Shown here: piece by piece, positions 7,735 through 15,485 of the stretch
Numbering within the stretch: the first letter of the stretch is position 1
How the letters are laid out: every line of letters begins with the position of its first letter
NCBI RefSeq assembly: GCF_025949695.1
Contig: NZ_JAPDFL010000001.1
Span: forward strand, 62,001-126,000
DNA length: 64,000 nucleotides
DNA from: Pararhodobacter zhoushanensis
Lineage (GTDB): Bacteria; Pseudomonadota; Alphaproteobacteria; Rhodobacterales; Rhodobacteraceae
Direction: 5' to 3'
Translations under genes and position numbers: made by a program
The notes under the pieces: generated by a model
Databases searched by the model: none
The model's input: the letters and a program-made list of their open reading frames with translations, nothing else
Told to the model about the DNA's origin: nothing

Positions 7735-8979
7735 TCAGGATTCCTGTCTTTGCTCGTCCCGAGGACGGCAGACAGCCACCAGAACCGCCGCACAGAGCGC
7801 CAGCATGACAGAACCCGCGCTGATTGCCGGCGCGCCCGGCGAAACCGCAGCGATCGCGACGTAAACGGCCATCACCGGCAGAACCGCCATGCGGTAGCGG
7901 CTGCGCGTCTGCACCGCCGATTGCACGAAAACCACGCAGGCAACCAACGCCAAGATCTCGCGCGGGATGGCCGGGGAGAAGAGGACAAAGGCTATGAAAA
8001 CGATGGAAAACCACAGCCGCGTGCTGGCAAGAACCAGCGTTGCCACCCGGGGTGAGAAACGGCCAGCGTAGACAGGCGACAGGGCCACCAACAGCTTTTG
8101 CAGCACGAAGGTTTCTTTACCGACCAGCGTCACCAGCCGCCGAAAGCCCAGACGCGCCGTCGCCAAAGGCAAAGGCCTCGCGACCGTGTCCCGTTGCTCG
8201 TCACCCTCTGCACGAACGCGTCTGGTCGTGCGCAGCATCAATTCCTGAGTCGGTGCCCGGGGGAATGCCGCCTCGGTCGACGCAACCGCAAGGTTGAACT
8301 GAAAGGTCGTGTCCGGCGACCAGATCCCATGCTTGCGCTTGTTGTGCAAAGCCATGGCTGCCGCCGCCAGCATTGTCGGCAGAACCGCTGCCGCGAGCGC
8401 GCCCGGCGACCCGGGAAACGCCACCAGAGCATGGACCACGGCAAACACGGCCAGCACCGTAAAATCGACCCGAATCAGGAACCCGACCGCCGCCAGGGCG
8501 CCGATCCACAGCATGCCGTCCGGCGCGGCGATCGCCATTGCGAAGGCCAGCAGACACAGGCCCATCAGCGTGTCAGGCCACAGATGGATCGCCAACACCG
8601 CGCGCTCGGCTGACGCCAGCAGGATCAGCCCGGCGGCCAGCCCCGCCGCAAGGCCCGCCTGCTCACACGCAAACCAGCCGCCAATCCCCACCGTTGCCGA
8701 GGCAATGAGCGACACGATCAGCCGCGCCCGCCGCGCGACATCTGCCGCGTTCGTCTGCCGCGCAATCCAGACCGGCAGCGCCCCCAGGGGCACCCGCACC
8801 CAGACACTGCGAACCGGCGCGCCGGTGGCAATGGCCAGATAATCGCGCTCGTCCCCGATAAGGGTTTGCGGATCCAGCCGCGCCAGAACCGCGCGCTGCA
8901 CCATGAAGGCGAGCAAAAACAGGCCGAGCCCCACCGCAGGCCCAAGCAATCCCTGCGCCGATACAATGCCGGTTTCCAT
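7735..8979 (-). CDS. Polytopic membrane protein, glycosyltransferase-C-like
   Basis: A 414-aa integral membrane protein with about 9-11 hydrophobic segments, beginning LLGPAVGLGLFLLAFMV and ending MLALCAAVLVAVC. The soluble N-terminal loop contains GDERDYLAIATG, an acidic pair in the first periplasmic loop like those of GT-C glycosyltransferases (dolichyl-phosphate-mannose-type). The chosen Met has GGGAG nine bases upstream; an upstream extension of 97 residues is not hydrophobic and looks spurious. No clear family assignment is possible by eye, and no glycan genes lie beside it. Confidence 0.65.
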   Translation of the reverse strand: METGIVSAQGLLGPAVGLGLFLLAFMVQRAVLARLDPQTLIGDERDYLAIATGAPVRSVWVRVPLGALPVWIARQTNAADVARRARLIVSLIASATVGIGGWFACEQAGLAAGLAAGLILLASAERAVLAIHLWPDTLMGLCLLAFAMAIAAPDGMLWIGALAAVGFLIRVDFTVLAVFAVVHALVAFPGSPGALAAAVLPTMLAAAAMALHNKRKHGIWSPDTTFQFNLAVASTEAAFPRAPTQELMLRTTRRVRAEGDEQRDTVARPLPLATARLGFRRLVTLVGKETFVLQKLLVALSPVYAGRFSPRVATLVLASTRLWFSIVFIAFVLFSPAIPREILALVACVVFVQSAVQTRSRYRMAVLPVMAVYVAIAAVSPGAPAISAGSVMLALCAAVLVAVCRPRDEQRQES

Positions 8980-9279
8980 GAGCGTCTCCCAACGGTCCAG
9001 CGCGCCTTTCGCAGCAAAGGCACGGATCGAATCGCCTGTCGGCGCCGCAACTGTCGTCAGATTTTCTTGCCCGCCCGCGCGACATCGCGCAACCGGCCAA
9101 TGCAACAGCGCCAAACCGACGGGGCGTTGCCCGTCGCGCAAACAGTCCGGCAAAACAGCCCCCTGGACCGCAATGCGCCGCCTTGCAACAAGCCTGCCGC
9201 ATCGCATCGGCACTACCGATACGCGACCGAAACGCTTGCCCAAAAGGCAATGGCATCTCTCAGCAATCAAAAGGAAACT

Positions 9280-9355
<76 letters not shown>

Positions 9356-9544
9356 AAGTGCACCGTATGCCGTCACCGGCAGCGTCGTTGCGAGTGGCGG
9401 TTTAGGGCCTGCGCGGGGGAGATCAAGCGAAAACTTTGCCCCCGCGCGCAGGTTTTTTCGCCATGCTTGCGCATAAAGAAAACACGCGGACATCAGGGAT
9501 GCCCGCGTGCTCACATGTCTCGATCGGCCCGGATTCGGGCGCGC

Positions 9545-9877
9545 TCAGCTGTCGTCGTCGCTGTCGGCGACATCGCCCAGCTCGTCGAACGAGACGGTAT
9601 CGTCATCTTCGTCCTCGAGCAGATCGTCGTCGGCCTCGACCGTGACGTCGTCATCATCGTCCAGCAGCACGTCATCATCCGTTTCCAGATCCTTGACGAC
9701 TTTCGGCTTGGCCTTGACGGCCTCGGCAGGAGCCGCGGACGACCCCTTGCGACCCGGAACGTCGATCGGAACGATCTCGCCGGTATAAGGGCTGATCACG
9801 GGCGACTTGTTCAGGTCAAAAAAGCGCTTGCCGGTGGTCGGGCAAATGCGCTTAACACCCCATTCTTCCTTGGGCAT
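9545..9877 (-). CDS. TIGR02300 / FYDLN-acid family protein
   Basis: A 110-aa protein with the conserved N-terminus PKEEWGVKRICPTTGKRFFD, a variant of the FYDLN motif (here FFDLN), followed by SPVISPYTGEIVP. The C-terminal half is a strongly acidic low-complexity tail of Asp/Glu runs. This is a hallmark alphaproteobacterial family of unknown function. The single Cys in ICPTTG suggests a half zinc-ribbon at most. It is a stand-alone gene beside tRNA-Ala, divergent from the peptidase gene. Confidence 0.92.
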   Translation of the reverse strand: MPKEEWGVKRICPTTGKRFFDLNKSPVISPYTGEIVPIDVPGRKGSSAAPAEAVKAKPKVVKDLETDDDVLLDDDDDVTVEADDDLLEDEDDDTVSFDELGDVADSDDDS

Positions 9878-9993
9878 AGACGGTCCTTCCCATGCTTGGA
9901 TCGACGCCGGTTGCCATAGTTGGATAGGGTTGTCAAAGCCTTTCCGCCGTTGTTTTGTCCCCCGGCAGGGGCCCTTCGCCCCGGAGCTCCCCG

Positions 9994-10695
9994 ATGTTCA
10001 GCGACCCCGACCAGATCGAGCTTCCCGGCGACCCGCCTCTTGCGGTCCGCCTGCGGCGCTCGGGCCGCGCGCGTCGGGTGGCGCTGAGCGTCTCGCGACT
10101 GGATGGCACGGTGACGCTCACCCTGCCCACCCGTGCCTCCCTGCGCAGCGCGATGCGCTTTCTGGACGAACGGCGCGACTGGCTGGCGAACGCGGTCGCG
10201 GGGTTGGAAGGCCCGGTCATGGTCGGGCCCGGCACGGCGCTGCCGGTCGAGGGTACGCTGCTGACGCTGACCGCGGCACCGCTGAGCAGCGCCCGCATCG
10301 ACGGCACGACCCTGCTCGTGCCCGCGGCCCGCCCGGTCGCGGGGGCGCTGGCCTATCTGCGGCTGCGCGCGCGCGATCGTCTGGCCGAGAGGGTGAACAT
10401 CCACGCACAGACGCTGGGGTACAGCATCGGCAAGCTGACCCTGCGCGACACCCGTTCGCGCTGGGGGTCGTGCACGTCCACCGGCGATCTGATGTTTTGC
10501 TGGCGGCTGATCATGGCCCCGCCCCGCGTGCTGGACTATGTGGCGGCGCATGAGGTGGCGCACCGCGCGCAGATGAACCACTCTGCGGCCTTCTGGGCCG
10601 AAGTCGCTCACCTTTTCCCCGCACATGTCGAGGCCCGCCGCTGGCTCAAGCAACACGGACCAGCGTTGCATCGCTACCGCTTCAGCGCGTCTTGA
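9994..10695 (+). CDS. YgjP/DUF45-type metallopeptidase
   Basis: A 233-aa protein of the SprT-like/DUF45 group. The zinc motif HEVAHRAQMNHSAAFW (HEXXH plus a downstream His) is near residue 190, after the family signature TRSRWGSCTSTGDLMFCWRL. The ATG at 9994 has GGAG nine bases upstream; a TTG 39 bases earlier is possible but less likely. It is predicted to be cytoplasmic. Its physiological target is unknown. The family is present in most alphaproteobacteria, often near the FYDLN gene. Confidence 0.88.
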   Translation: MFSDPDQIELPGDPPLAVRLRRSGRARRVALSVSRLDGTVTLTLPTRASLRSAMRFLDERRDWLANAVAGLEGPVMVGPGTALPVEGTLLTLTAAPLSSARIDGTTLLVPAARPVAGALAYLRLRARDRLAERVNIHAQTLGYSIGKLTLRDTRSRWGSCTSTGDLMFCWRLIMAPPRVLDYVAAHEVAHRAQMNHSAAFWAEVAHLFPAHVEARRWLKQHGPALHRYRFSAS

Positions 10696-10726
10696 CGCTT
10701 TGGGATGCGTGTGATCACGCTGGGCG

Positions 10727-11383
10727 ATGCAACGCCCGCTTCGCCCTGTCCTTGATCCTTCCGCCCTCTCGGCCCATGACCGCGTCTACCGTGCCCTGCG
10801 CACGCAGGTCATGCACGGCGAGCTTGCGCCGGGCCATGCCCTGACCCTGCGCGGCATCGCGCGGGATTTCGGTGTGTCGATGACCCCGGCGCGCGAATCG
10901 ATCCAACGGCTGGTGGCCGAGGGGGCGCTGACCATGTCGGCCAGCGGACGCGTCTCGACGCCCGAGCTGGGCACTGAACGGATCGAAGAGCTGGCCTCCA
11001 TCCGCGCGCTTCTGGAGCCCGAGCTTGGCAGCCGGGCCCTGCCCCGCGCGCATTCGGCACTGATCGACCGGATGGAGGCGATCAACGCCGCGAACACGGA
11101 CGCCGTGCTGCGGCAAGACGCGGTGACCTATGTCCGCACCAATCTGGAATTCCACCGCACGCTCTATCTGCGCGCGCAAAGCCCGGCGATGCTGGCCATG
11201 GTGGAAACCATCTGGCTGCAACTCGGCCCCACCATGCGCGCCCTATACGGCCGCCTGCGCCGCAACACCCCCCTCCGCACCACCGCCTGATCCTCGCGGC
11301 CCTTCAGGCCGGGGACGAACCCGGACTGCGTCTGGCGATCTCGCACCGATGTGACCCAAGGCCTGCGCCACCTGACGCAGTAA
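10727..11383 (+). pseudogene. GntR-family (FCD) regulator with two compensating frameshifts
   Basis: Residues 1-80 are a GntR winged helix (ALRTQVMHGELAPGHALTLR, FGVSMTPARESIQRLVAEGAL), followed by an FCD effector domain. As written the frame stops at 11290, after RRNTPLRTTA. Adding one C to the run of six Cs near 11267-11272 restores PPHHRLILAALQAGDEPGLRLAIS, and dropping one C near 11342-11344 then gives TDVTQGLRHLTQ and a stop at 11381-11383. The two shifts cancel and recover a normal FCD C-terminus. This is either a decayed gene or two base-call errors. A GTGATCAC palindrome just upstream may be an autoregulatory site. It probably regulates the BKACE/amidase genes that converge on it. Confidence 0.8.
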
Positions 11384-11400
11384 GCGCCCGATCCCGGCAC

Positions 11401-11636
11401 CCGGGGGACGCACGCGTCCCCCGGACCCCTTTGTGGATATTTGAAGAGCAAAGAAAGCTCGGTTAACAAAGCGTTAACGCCCTCTTTGCTCTTCAAATAT
11501 CCCCAGGGGGTGAATTCGGCGTCAGCCGAAGAGGGGGCAGGAAGCCCCCTTCTTGCGCGCCGCGCCAGCGGCGCGCCGGGTCGCGCGAGGGCGCGGCGGC
11601 GTCAGCCGTCTCGGCCGAGGGCGAAACCCGCCCCTG
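11401..11636 (+). repeat. Intergenic palindromic element, copy 1 (type A stem)
   Basis: Modular element between convergent genes. It has: a GC hairpin (CCGGGGGACGC, AC, then its complement, 11401-11424); a perfect 20-bp inverted repeat with left arm GGATATTTGAAGAGCAAAGA at 11435-11454 and right arm at 11483-11502; a 28-base loop holding two GTTAAC; then GGGGGTGAATTC, a small GGC/GCC hairpin, an AGGGGGC/GCCCCCT hairpin, and a GC-rich tail to about 11636. The tail is nearly identical to that of copy 3. A bidirectional terminator role is plausible at this site. Confidence 0.85.
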
Positions 11637-11639
11637 CCC

Positions 11640-12572
11640 TCAGAACGCGACTTGATCGCCGCCTTTAAGCGCCAGAATCTCGCGGGCCTCGTCCGGCGTG
11701 GCCACGGCGTTGCCCAGATCCTCGATGATCCGCCGGATCTTGGCCACCTGTTGCGCGTTCGACGTGGCCAGTTCACCGCGCGCGATGAACAGGCTGTCTT
11801 CCAGCCCGACGCGCACATGCCCGCCCATCTGCGAGGCTGTTACCGCCATGGGGATCTGTGCTGCGCCGGCAGCCAGCACCGACCAGTGGTATTGATCGCC
11901 AAACAGCTTGTCCGCCGTGCGCTTCAGAAACACCAGATTCTCAACATCCGCGCCGATACCGCCCTGAATGCCCAGCACGAACTGCAGGAAGATCGGGGCC
12001 TGAAACAGCCCCTGATCCAGCATGCTCTTCAGGTTGTACAGATGCCCGACATCGTAGATCTCGTGCTCGAACTTGATGCCGTGCGGGGCCAACGTCTGCG
12101 CCGCCTCCTTGATATCCTTGAAGGTATTGCGGAAAATATTGCCTTCCGACCCTTCGACATAGGCCTTCTCCCAGTCGAACTTCCACGCCGTGTAGCGCGC
12201 CGCCAGCCCGTGGAAGCTGAAGTTCAGCGAGCCCATGTTCATCGAGCACATCTCGGGCGAGAAGGTCTTCGCCGGGGTGATCCGCTCTTGAATCGTTGCG
12301 GTCAGCGACCCGCCGGTCGAGATGTTCACCACCGCATCCGTCGCCTGCTTGATGCGAGCAAGGAAGGGCGAGAAATCCTTGGGGTCAATCGACGGAAAGC
12401 CGGTGTCATTGTTGCGCGCGTGCAGATGCAGGATCGCCGCCCCGGCCTCGGCCGCCGCAATCGCCTGTTCCGCGATCTGGTCATAGGTATAGGGCAGCGC
12501 ATCCGACATCGTCGGCGTGTGGATCGCGCCGGTCAGCGCGCAGGTGATGATGGTCTTTGGCTTGCGTGCCAT
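11640..12572 (-). CDS. Beta-keto acid cleavage enzyme (BKACE, DUF849)
   Basis: A 310-aa TIM-barrel zinc enzyme of the 3-keto-5-aminohexanoate cleavage family, which condenses a beta-keto acid with acetyl-CoA to give acetoacetate and a new CoA ester. Family features are the N-terminal KTIITCALTGAIHTPTMS, zinc ligands HLHAR near residue 50, VVNISTGGS, MCSMNMGSLNF and the C-terminal GGHVRVGLEDSLFIARGE. GGAGG precedes the ATG. It lies 36 bases after the amidase gene on the same strand, so the two are probably cotranscribed. The substrate side chain cannot be read from the sequence; lysine fermentation is unlikely given the context. Confidence 0.92.
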   Translation of the reverse strand: MARKPKTIITCALTGAIHTPTMSDALPYTYDQIAEQAIAAAEAGAAILHLHARNNDTGFPSIDPKDFSPFLARIKQATDAVVNISTGGSLTATIQERITPAKTFSPEMCSMNMGSLNFSFHGLAARYTAWKFDWEKAYVEGSEGNIFRNTFKDIKEAAQTLAPHGIKFEHEIYDVGHLYNLKSMLDQGLFQAPIFLQFVLGIQGGIGADVENLVFLKRTADKLFGDQYHWSVLAAGAAQIPMAVTASQMGGHVRVGLEDSLFIARGELATSNAQQVAKIRRIIEDLGNAVATPDEAREILALKGGDQVAF

Positions 12573-12608
12573 GGTATTTTCCTCCCGGAACGTCTGAAAT
12601 TTTCGGGC

Positions 12609-13945
12609 GTCAGACGCCCAGTGCCGCCTCGGCCGCAGCGCCCAGCCGCAACAGACGGGCCTCGTGCCCCGCCCCCGCCATCAGCGAAATCCCGGTCGAG
12701 GGCACGCCCGTCGGCAGTGTCAGCGCGCAGAGGCCCATCAGGTTGCCGATTCTGCGTGTTGCGCAGGGTCATCAGGTTTTCGGCCGCAAAGAACGCGAGA
12801 TCTGCCAGCAGATCATCGATCTTCTGCGGCACCGTCGCCACCGACGGAACCAGCACCGCGTCATAGCCCGCAACCGCCGTTTGCCACTGGACCCGCAACT
12901 CCTCAAGCCGTCGCCAGGCCTTGATGTACTCATGCGCCGGATACGCCGCACCCGACCGGAAGCGGTCACGCACCGGCGCGAACATCACATCGGGCTGGGC
13001 CTCGATCGCCGCGCCCCAGACGCCGTAGCATTCGGCGGCAAAGACGATCCCGGCCAGATCCATCGCCTCGGCCACGGCGGGAACCGCCGCATGGTCGATC
13101 CGCGCGCCCGCCTTGGCAAACCGCGCAACCGCGCTCTCGAAGCCCTTGGCCGGGGCCGGATGCACACCGTCCAGCGCCACGGTCTCCAGCACCAGCAGGC
13201 GCGTCCCGCCCAGCGTCGCGCCGCGCAGATCGGGCGCGGGTGAGGCGTCGAGCAAGCCGAAGGCCAGCGCCGCGTCCTCAACCGTGCGCGCCAGCGGGCC
13301 GACCGTGTCAAACCGCGGCGCCAGGGGCACCGCGCCGCGCAGAGACACGCGCCCGGCGGTGGTTTTCAGCCCCACGAGGTCATTCCACGCCGCCGGCACC
13401 CGCACCGAACCGCCGGTATCCGAGCCGATCGCCAGCGGCGCCAGCCCCCAGGCCACCGACGCCGCCGCACCCGAGGACGAGCCGCCCGGCACCGCCTCAG
13501 GATCATGAATATTCGGCGGTGTCTGCGTGACCGGGTTCAGGCCCAGCCCGGAAAACGCCAGCTCGGTCAGATGCGTCTTGCCCAGCGGCGGCAGGCCCGC
13601 GCCGGTCAGGCGGCTGACTACCTCGGCGTCATGCAGGGGCGTGCGGCCCTTGAGCAGCAGGCTGCCCGATTCGGTTGCCACCCCGGCGGTGTCGAACAGA
13701 TCCTTCCACGAAACCGGCACCCCATCCAACACCCCGCGCCGCAGGCCCAGCTTGGCCCGGCCCCGCGCGGCGGCGGCAGTGTCCAGCGCCTGCTGTTTCA
13801 TGGTGCGCGCATAAATACGGTCGCGGTAGGGATGCGCCGCGATGGCGTCCAGAAAGGCTTCGGTCAGGTCCACCGGGCAAATCTCGCCCGCCCCGATGCC
13901 GCGCCCCAGCGCCGCTGCGCTCATGCTGCGCCACTTCTCGCTCAT
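12609..13945 (-). pseudogene. Amidase (amidase signature family), frameshifted near the C-terminus
   Basis: The amidase signature is intact: PVSWKDLFDTAG holds the catalytic Lys, and PGGSSSGAAASVAWGLAPLAIGSDTGG the Ser-cisSer-Ser region. After ENLMTLRNT the frame changes. Removing one base in the TT at 12750-12751 restores QIGNLMGLCALTLPTGVPSTG, then GAAAEAALGV and a stop at 12609-12611, the expected end. As written the frame continues as unrelated residues into the BKACE start region. The catalytic core is complete, so only the last 45-50 residues are affected. It probably hydrolyses an amide whose acid product feeds the neighbouring BKACE. A one-base error or a recent mutation are both possible. 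Confidence 0.85.
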
Positions 13946-14028
13946 ACCTGCCCCCGTGTGATGCTGCGCGAACGCTAGCGCGCGCGCGTCGCATGGACAA
14001 TCCCGCGCGCGTGGCTAGTTTGTCGGGC

Positions 14029-15255
14029 ATGAAACATGACGCAGATATCCTGATTGTGGGCGGCGGGCTGAACGGCCCCGCTTTGGCGCTGGCGCTGGCG
14101 CAAGGGGGGCAGTCGGTTGCGGTAATCGACGCGCGCCCGGCCGGGTCGCGCGCCGAGCATGCCTTTGACGGGCGTGCCTATGCGCTGGCGCTGGCCTCGG
14201 TCCGGGTGCTGCAGGCGCTGGGGATCTGGCGGGGGCTGAAGGACAAGGCACAGCCGATCCTGGGGATCAAAGCCAGTCAGGGCCATGCCGGGCAAGGCCC
14301 GTCGCCGCTGTTTCTGGGCTTTGACGCCGCCGAAATCGAAGAAGGCGTCATGGGCCAGATGGTCGAAGACCGGCACCTCTATGCCGCGTTTCTCGATGGG
14401 ATGGCGGCCGCCCCGGGCGTCACACTGCACTCGGGCGCACGGGTTGTCGCGCAAGAGACCAGCCCGCAGGGCGTGGCGGTGACGCTGGACGACGGGCGCG
14501 TGCTGCGCGGGCGGGTGCTGGTCGGCTGCGACGGGCGCGACAGCGCCGTGGCCCAGCGCGCCGGGATCAAGCGCTGGGGCTGGGATTATGGCCAGACGGG
14601 GCTGGTCTGCGCGATTGCGCATGAGCGCCCGCATGAGGGCGTGGCGCATCAGTTTTTCATGCCGCCGGGACCGCTGGCGATCCTGCCGCTGCCGGGAAAC
14701 CGGTCGTCGATTGTCTGGAGCGAGCGGACAGAAACGGCTGCGGCGATTCAGGCACTGAGTGACGCGGACTATCTGGAAGTCCTGCGCCCCCGGTTCGGGG
14801 ATTTTCTGGGCCAGATCACGTTGGCAGGCAAACGCTTTGCCTACCCCCTACGGCTGACCATCGCCGAGCGCTTCGTCGCGCAGCGGCTGGCACTGGTCGG
14901 CGATGCGGCGCATGGCGTGCATCCGATCGCCGGACAGGGCCTGAACCTGGGGCTGCGCGATGTGGCCGCGCTGGCCGAAGTGCTGATCGAGGCCGCGCGG
15001 CGCGGTGAAGATATCGGCGCACCGGATGTGCTGGACCGGTATCAGGCGTGGCGCCGGTTCGACGTGACGCGGATGGCGCTGGGGATGGATGCGGTGAACC
15101 GGCTCTTCTCGAACGCCAACCCCTTGCTCGAAGCGGTCCGGGGGCTGGGACTGGGCGCCGTCAACGCCCTGCCCGGCCTGCGCCGTCACTTCATCCGCGA
15201 AGCTGCCGGGCTGAATGCCGCCGAGCCGCGGTTGATGCAGGGTGAACCGGTCTAA
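14029..15255 (+). CDS. UbiH/UbiF/VisC/Coq6-type FAD-dependent hydroxylase
   Basis: A 408-aa flavin monooxygenase of the ubiquinone-biosynthesis hydroxylase group. It has ILIVGGGLNGPALALALAQ (dinucleotide-binding GXGXXG), VLVGCDGRDS (the DG motif) and VGDAAHGVHPIAGQGLNLGLRD (FAD ribityl binding). Length is normal. The ATG at 14029 starts MKHDAD; longer readings run back into the divergent amidase promoter. It probably hydroxylates the ring of a ubiquinone precursor at the membrane. Which carbon it modifies (UbiH, UbiF or UbiL type) cannot be decided from sequence alone. It is divergent from the amidase and convergent with hrpB. Confidence 0.88.
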   Translation: MKHDADILIVGGGLNGPALALALAQGGQSVAVIDARPAGSRAEHAFDGRAYALALASVRVLQALGIWRGLKDKAQPILGIKASQGHAGQGPSPLFLGFDAAEIEEGVMGQMVEDRHLYAAFLDGMAAAPGVTLHSGARVVAQETSPQGVAVTLDDGRVLRGRVLVGCDGRDSAVAQRAGIKRWGWDYGQTGLVCAIAHERPHEGVAHQFFMPPGPLAILPLPGNRSSIVWSERTETAAAIQALSDADYLEVLRPRFGDFLGQITLAGKRFAYPLRLTIAERFVAQRLALVGDAAHGVHPIAGQGLNLGLRDVAALAEVLIEAARRGEDIGAPDVLDRYQAWRRFDVTRMALGMDAVNRLFSNANPLLEAVRGLGLGAVNALPGLRRHFIREAAGLNAAEPRLMQGEPV

Positions 15256-15267
15256 GGGTTCGCGGCT

Positions 15268-15464
15268 CGGGGGGCATCGAGCCCCCTCTCGCCGCGGCGC
15301 GCGTACCGCGCGCAGGGGGCCAGCCCCCTCGGCCTTGCGGCCTCACCCCCGGCGCATTTAGGGCAAGATGAAAGCGCTTGGATGCGCGAACAATTTATCT
15401 AAAATTCGCGATACTCATGAGCACCGGCCTACGACATCGCATTTCATCTTGCTTTAAATACGCC
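15268..15464 (-). repeat. Intergenic palindromic element, copy 2 (type C stem)
   Basis: Same architecture in reverse orientation, between the convergent hydroxylase and hrpB genes. From the left: a GGGGGGC/GCCCCCT hairpin, AGGGGGC/GCCCCCT, a GGCC-TTGC-GGCC hairpin, TCACCCCC, then the long stem. The left arm at 15351-15376 and right arm at 15438-15464 pair through GCAAGATGAAA, with flanking ATTTA/TAAAT and GGCG/CGCC and a loop of about 61 bases. The inner stem sequence differs completely from copies 1, 4 and 5, yet both arms match each other. Confidence 0.7.
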
Positions 15465-15485
15465 CTTTGCAACACCTCCCCCCGC

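Noticed and set aside
7735..9270. 511-aa version of the membrane protein
   Set aside because: The first 97 residues are Arg-rich and reach the tRNA-Ala gene. The internal Met at 8979 has a good GGGAG site and starts the hydrophobic part.
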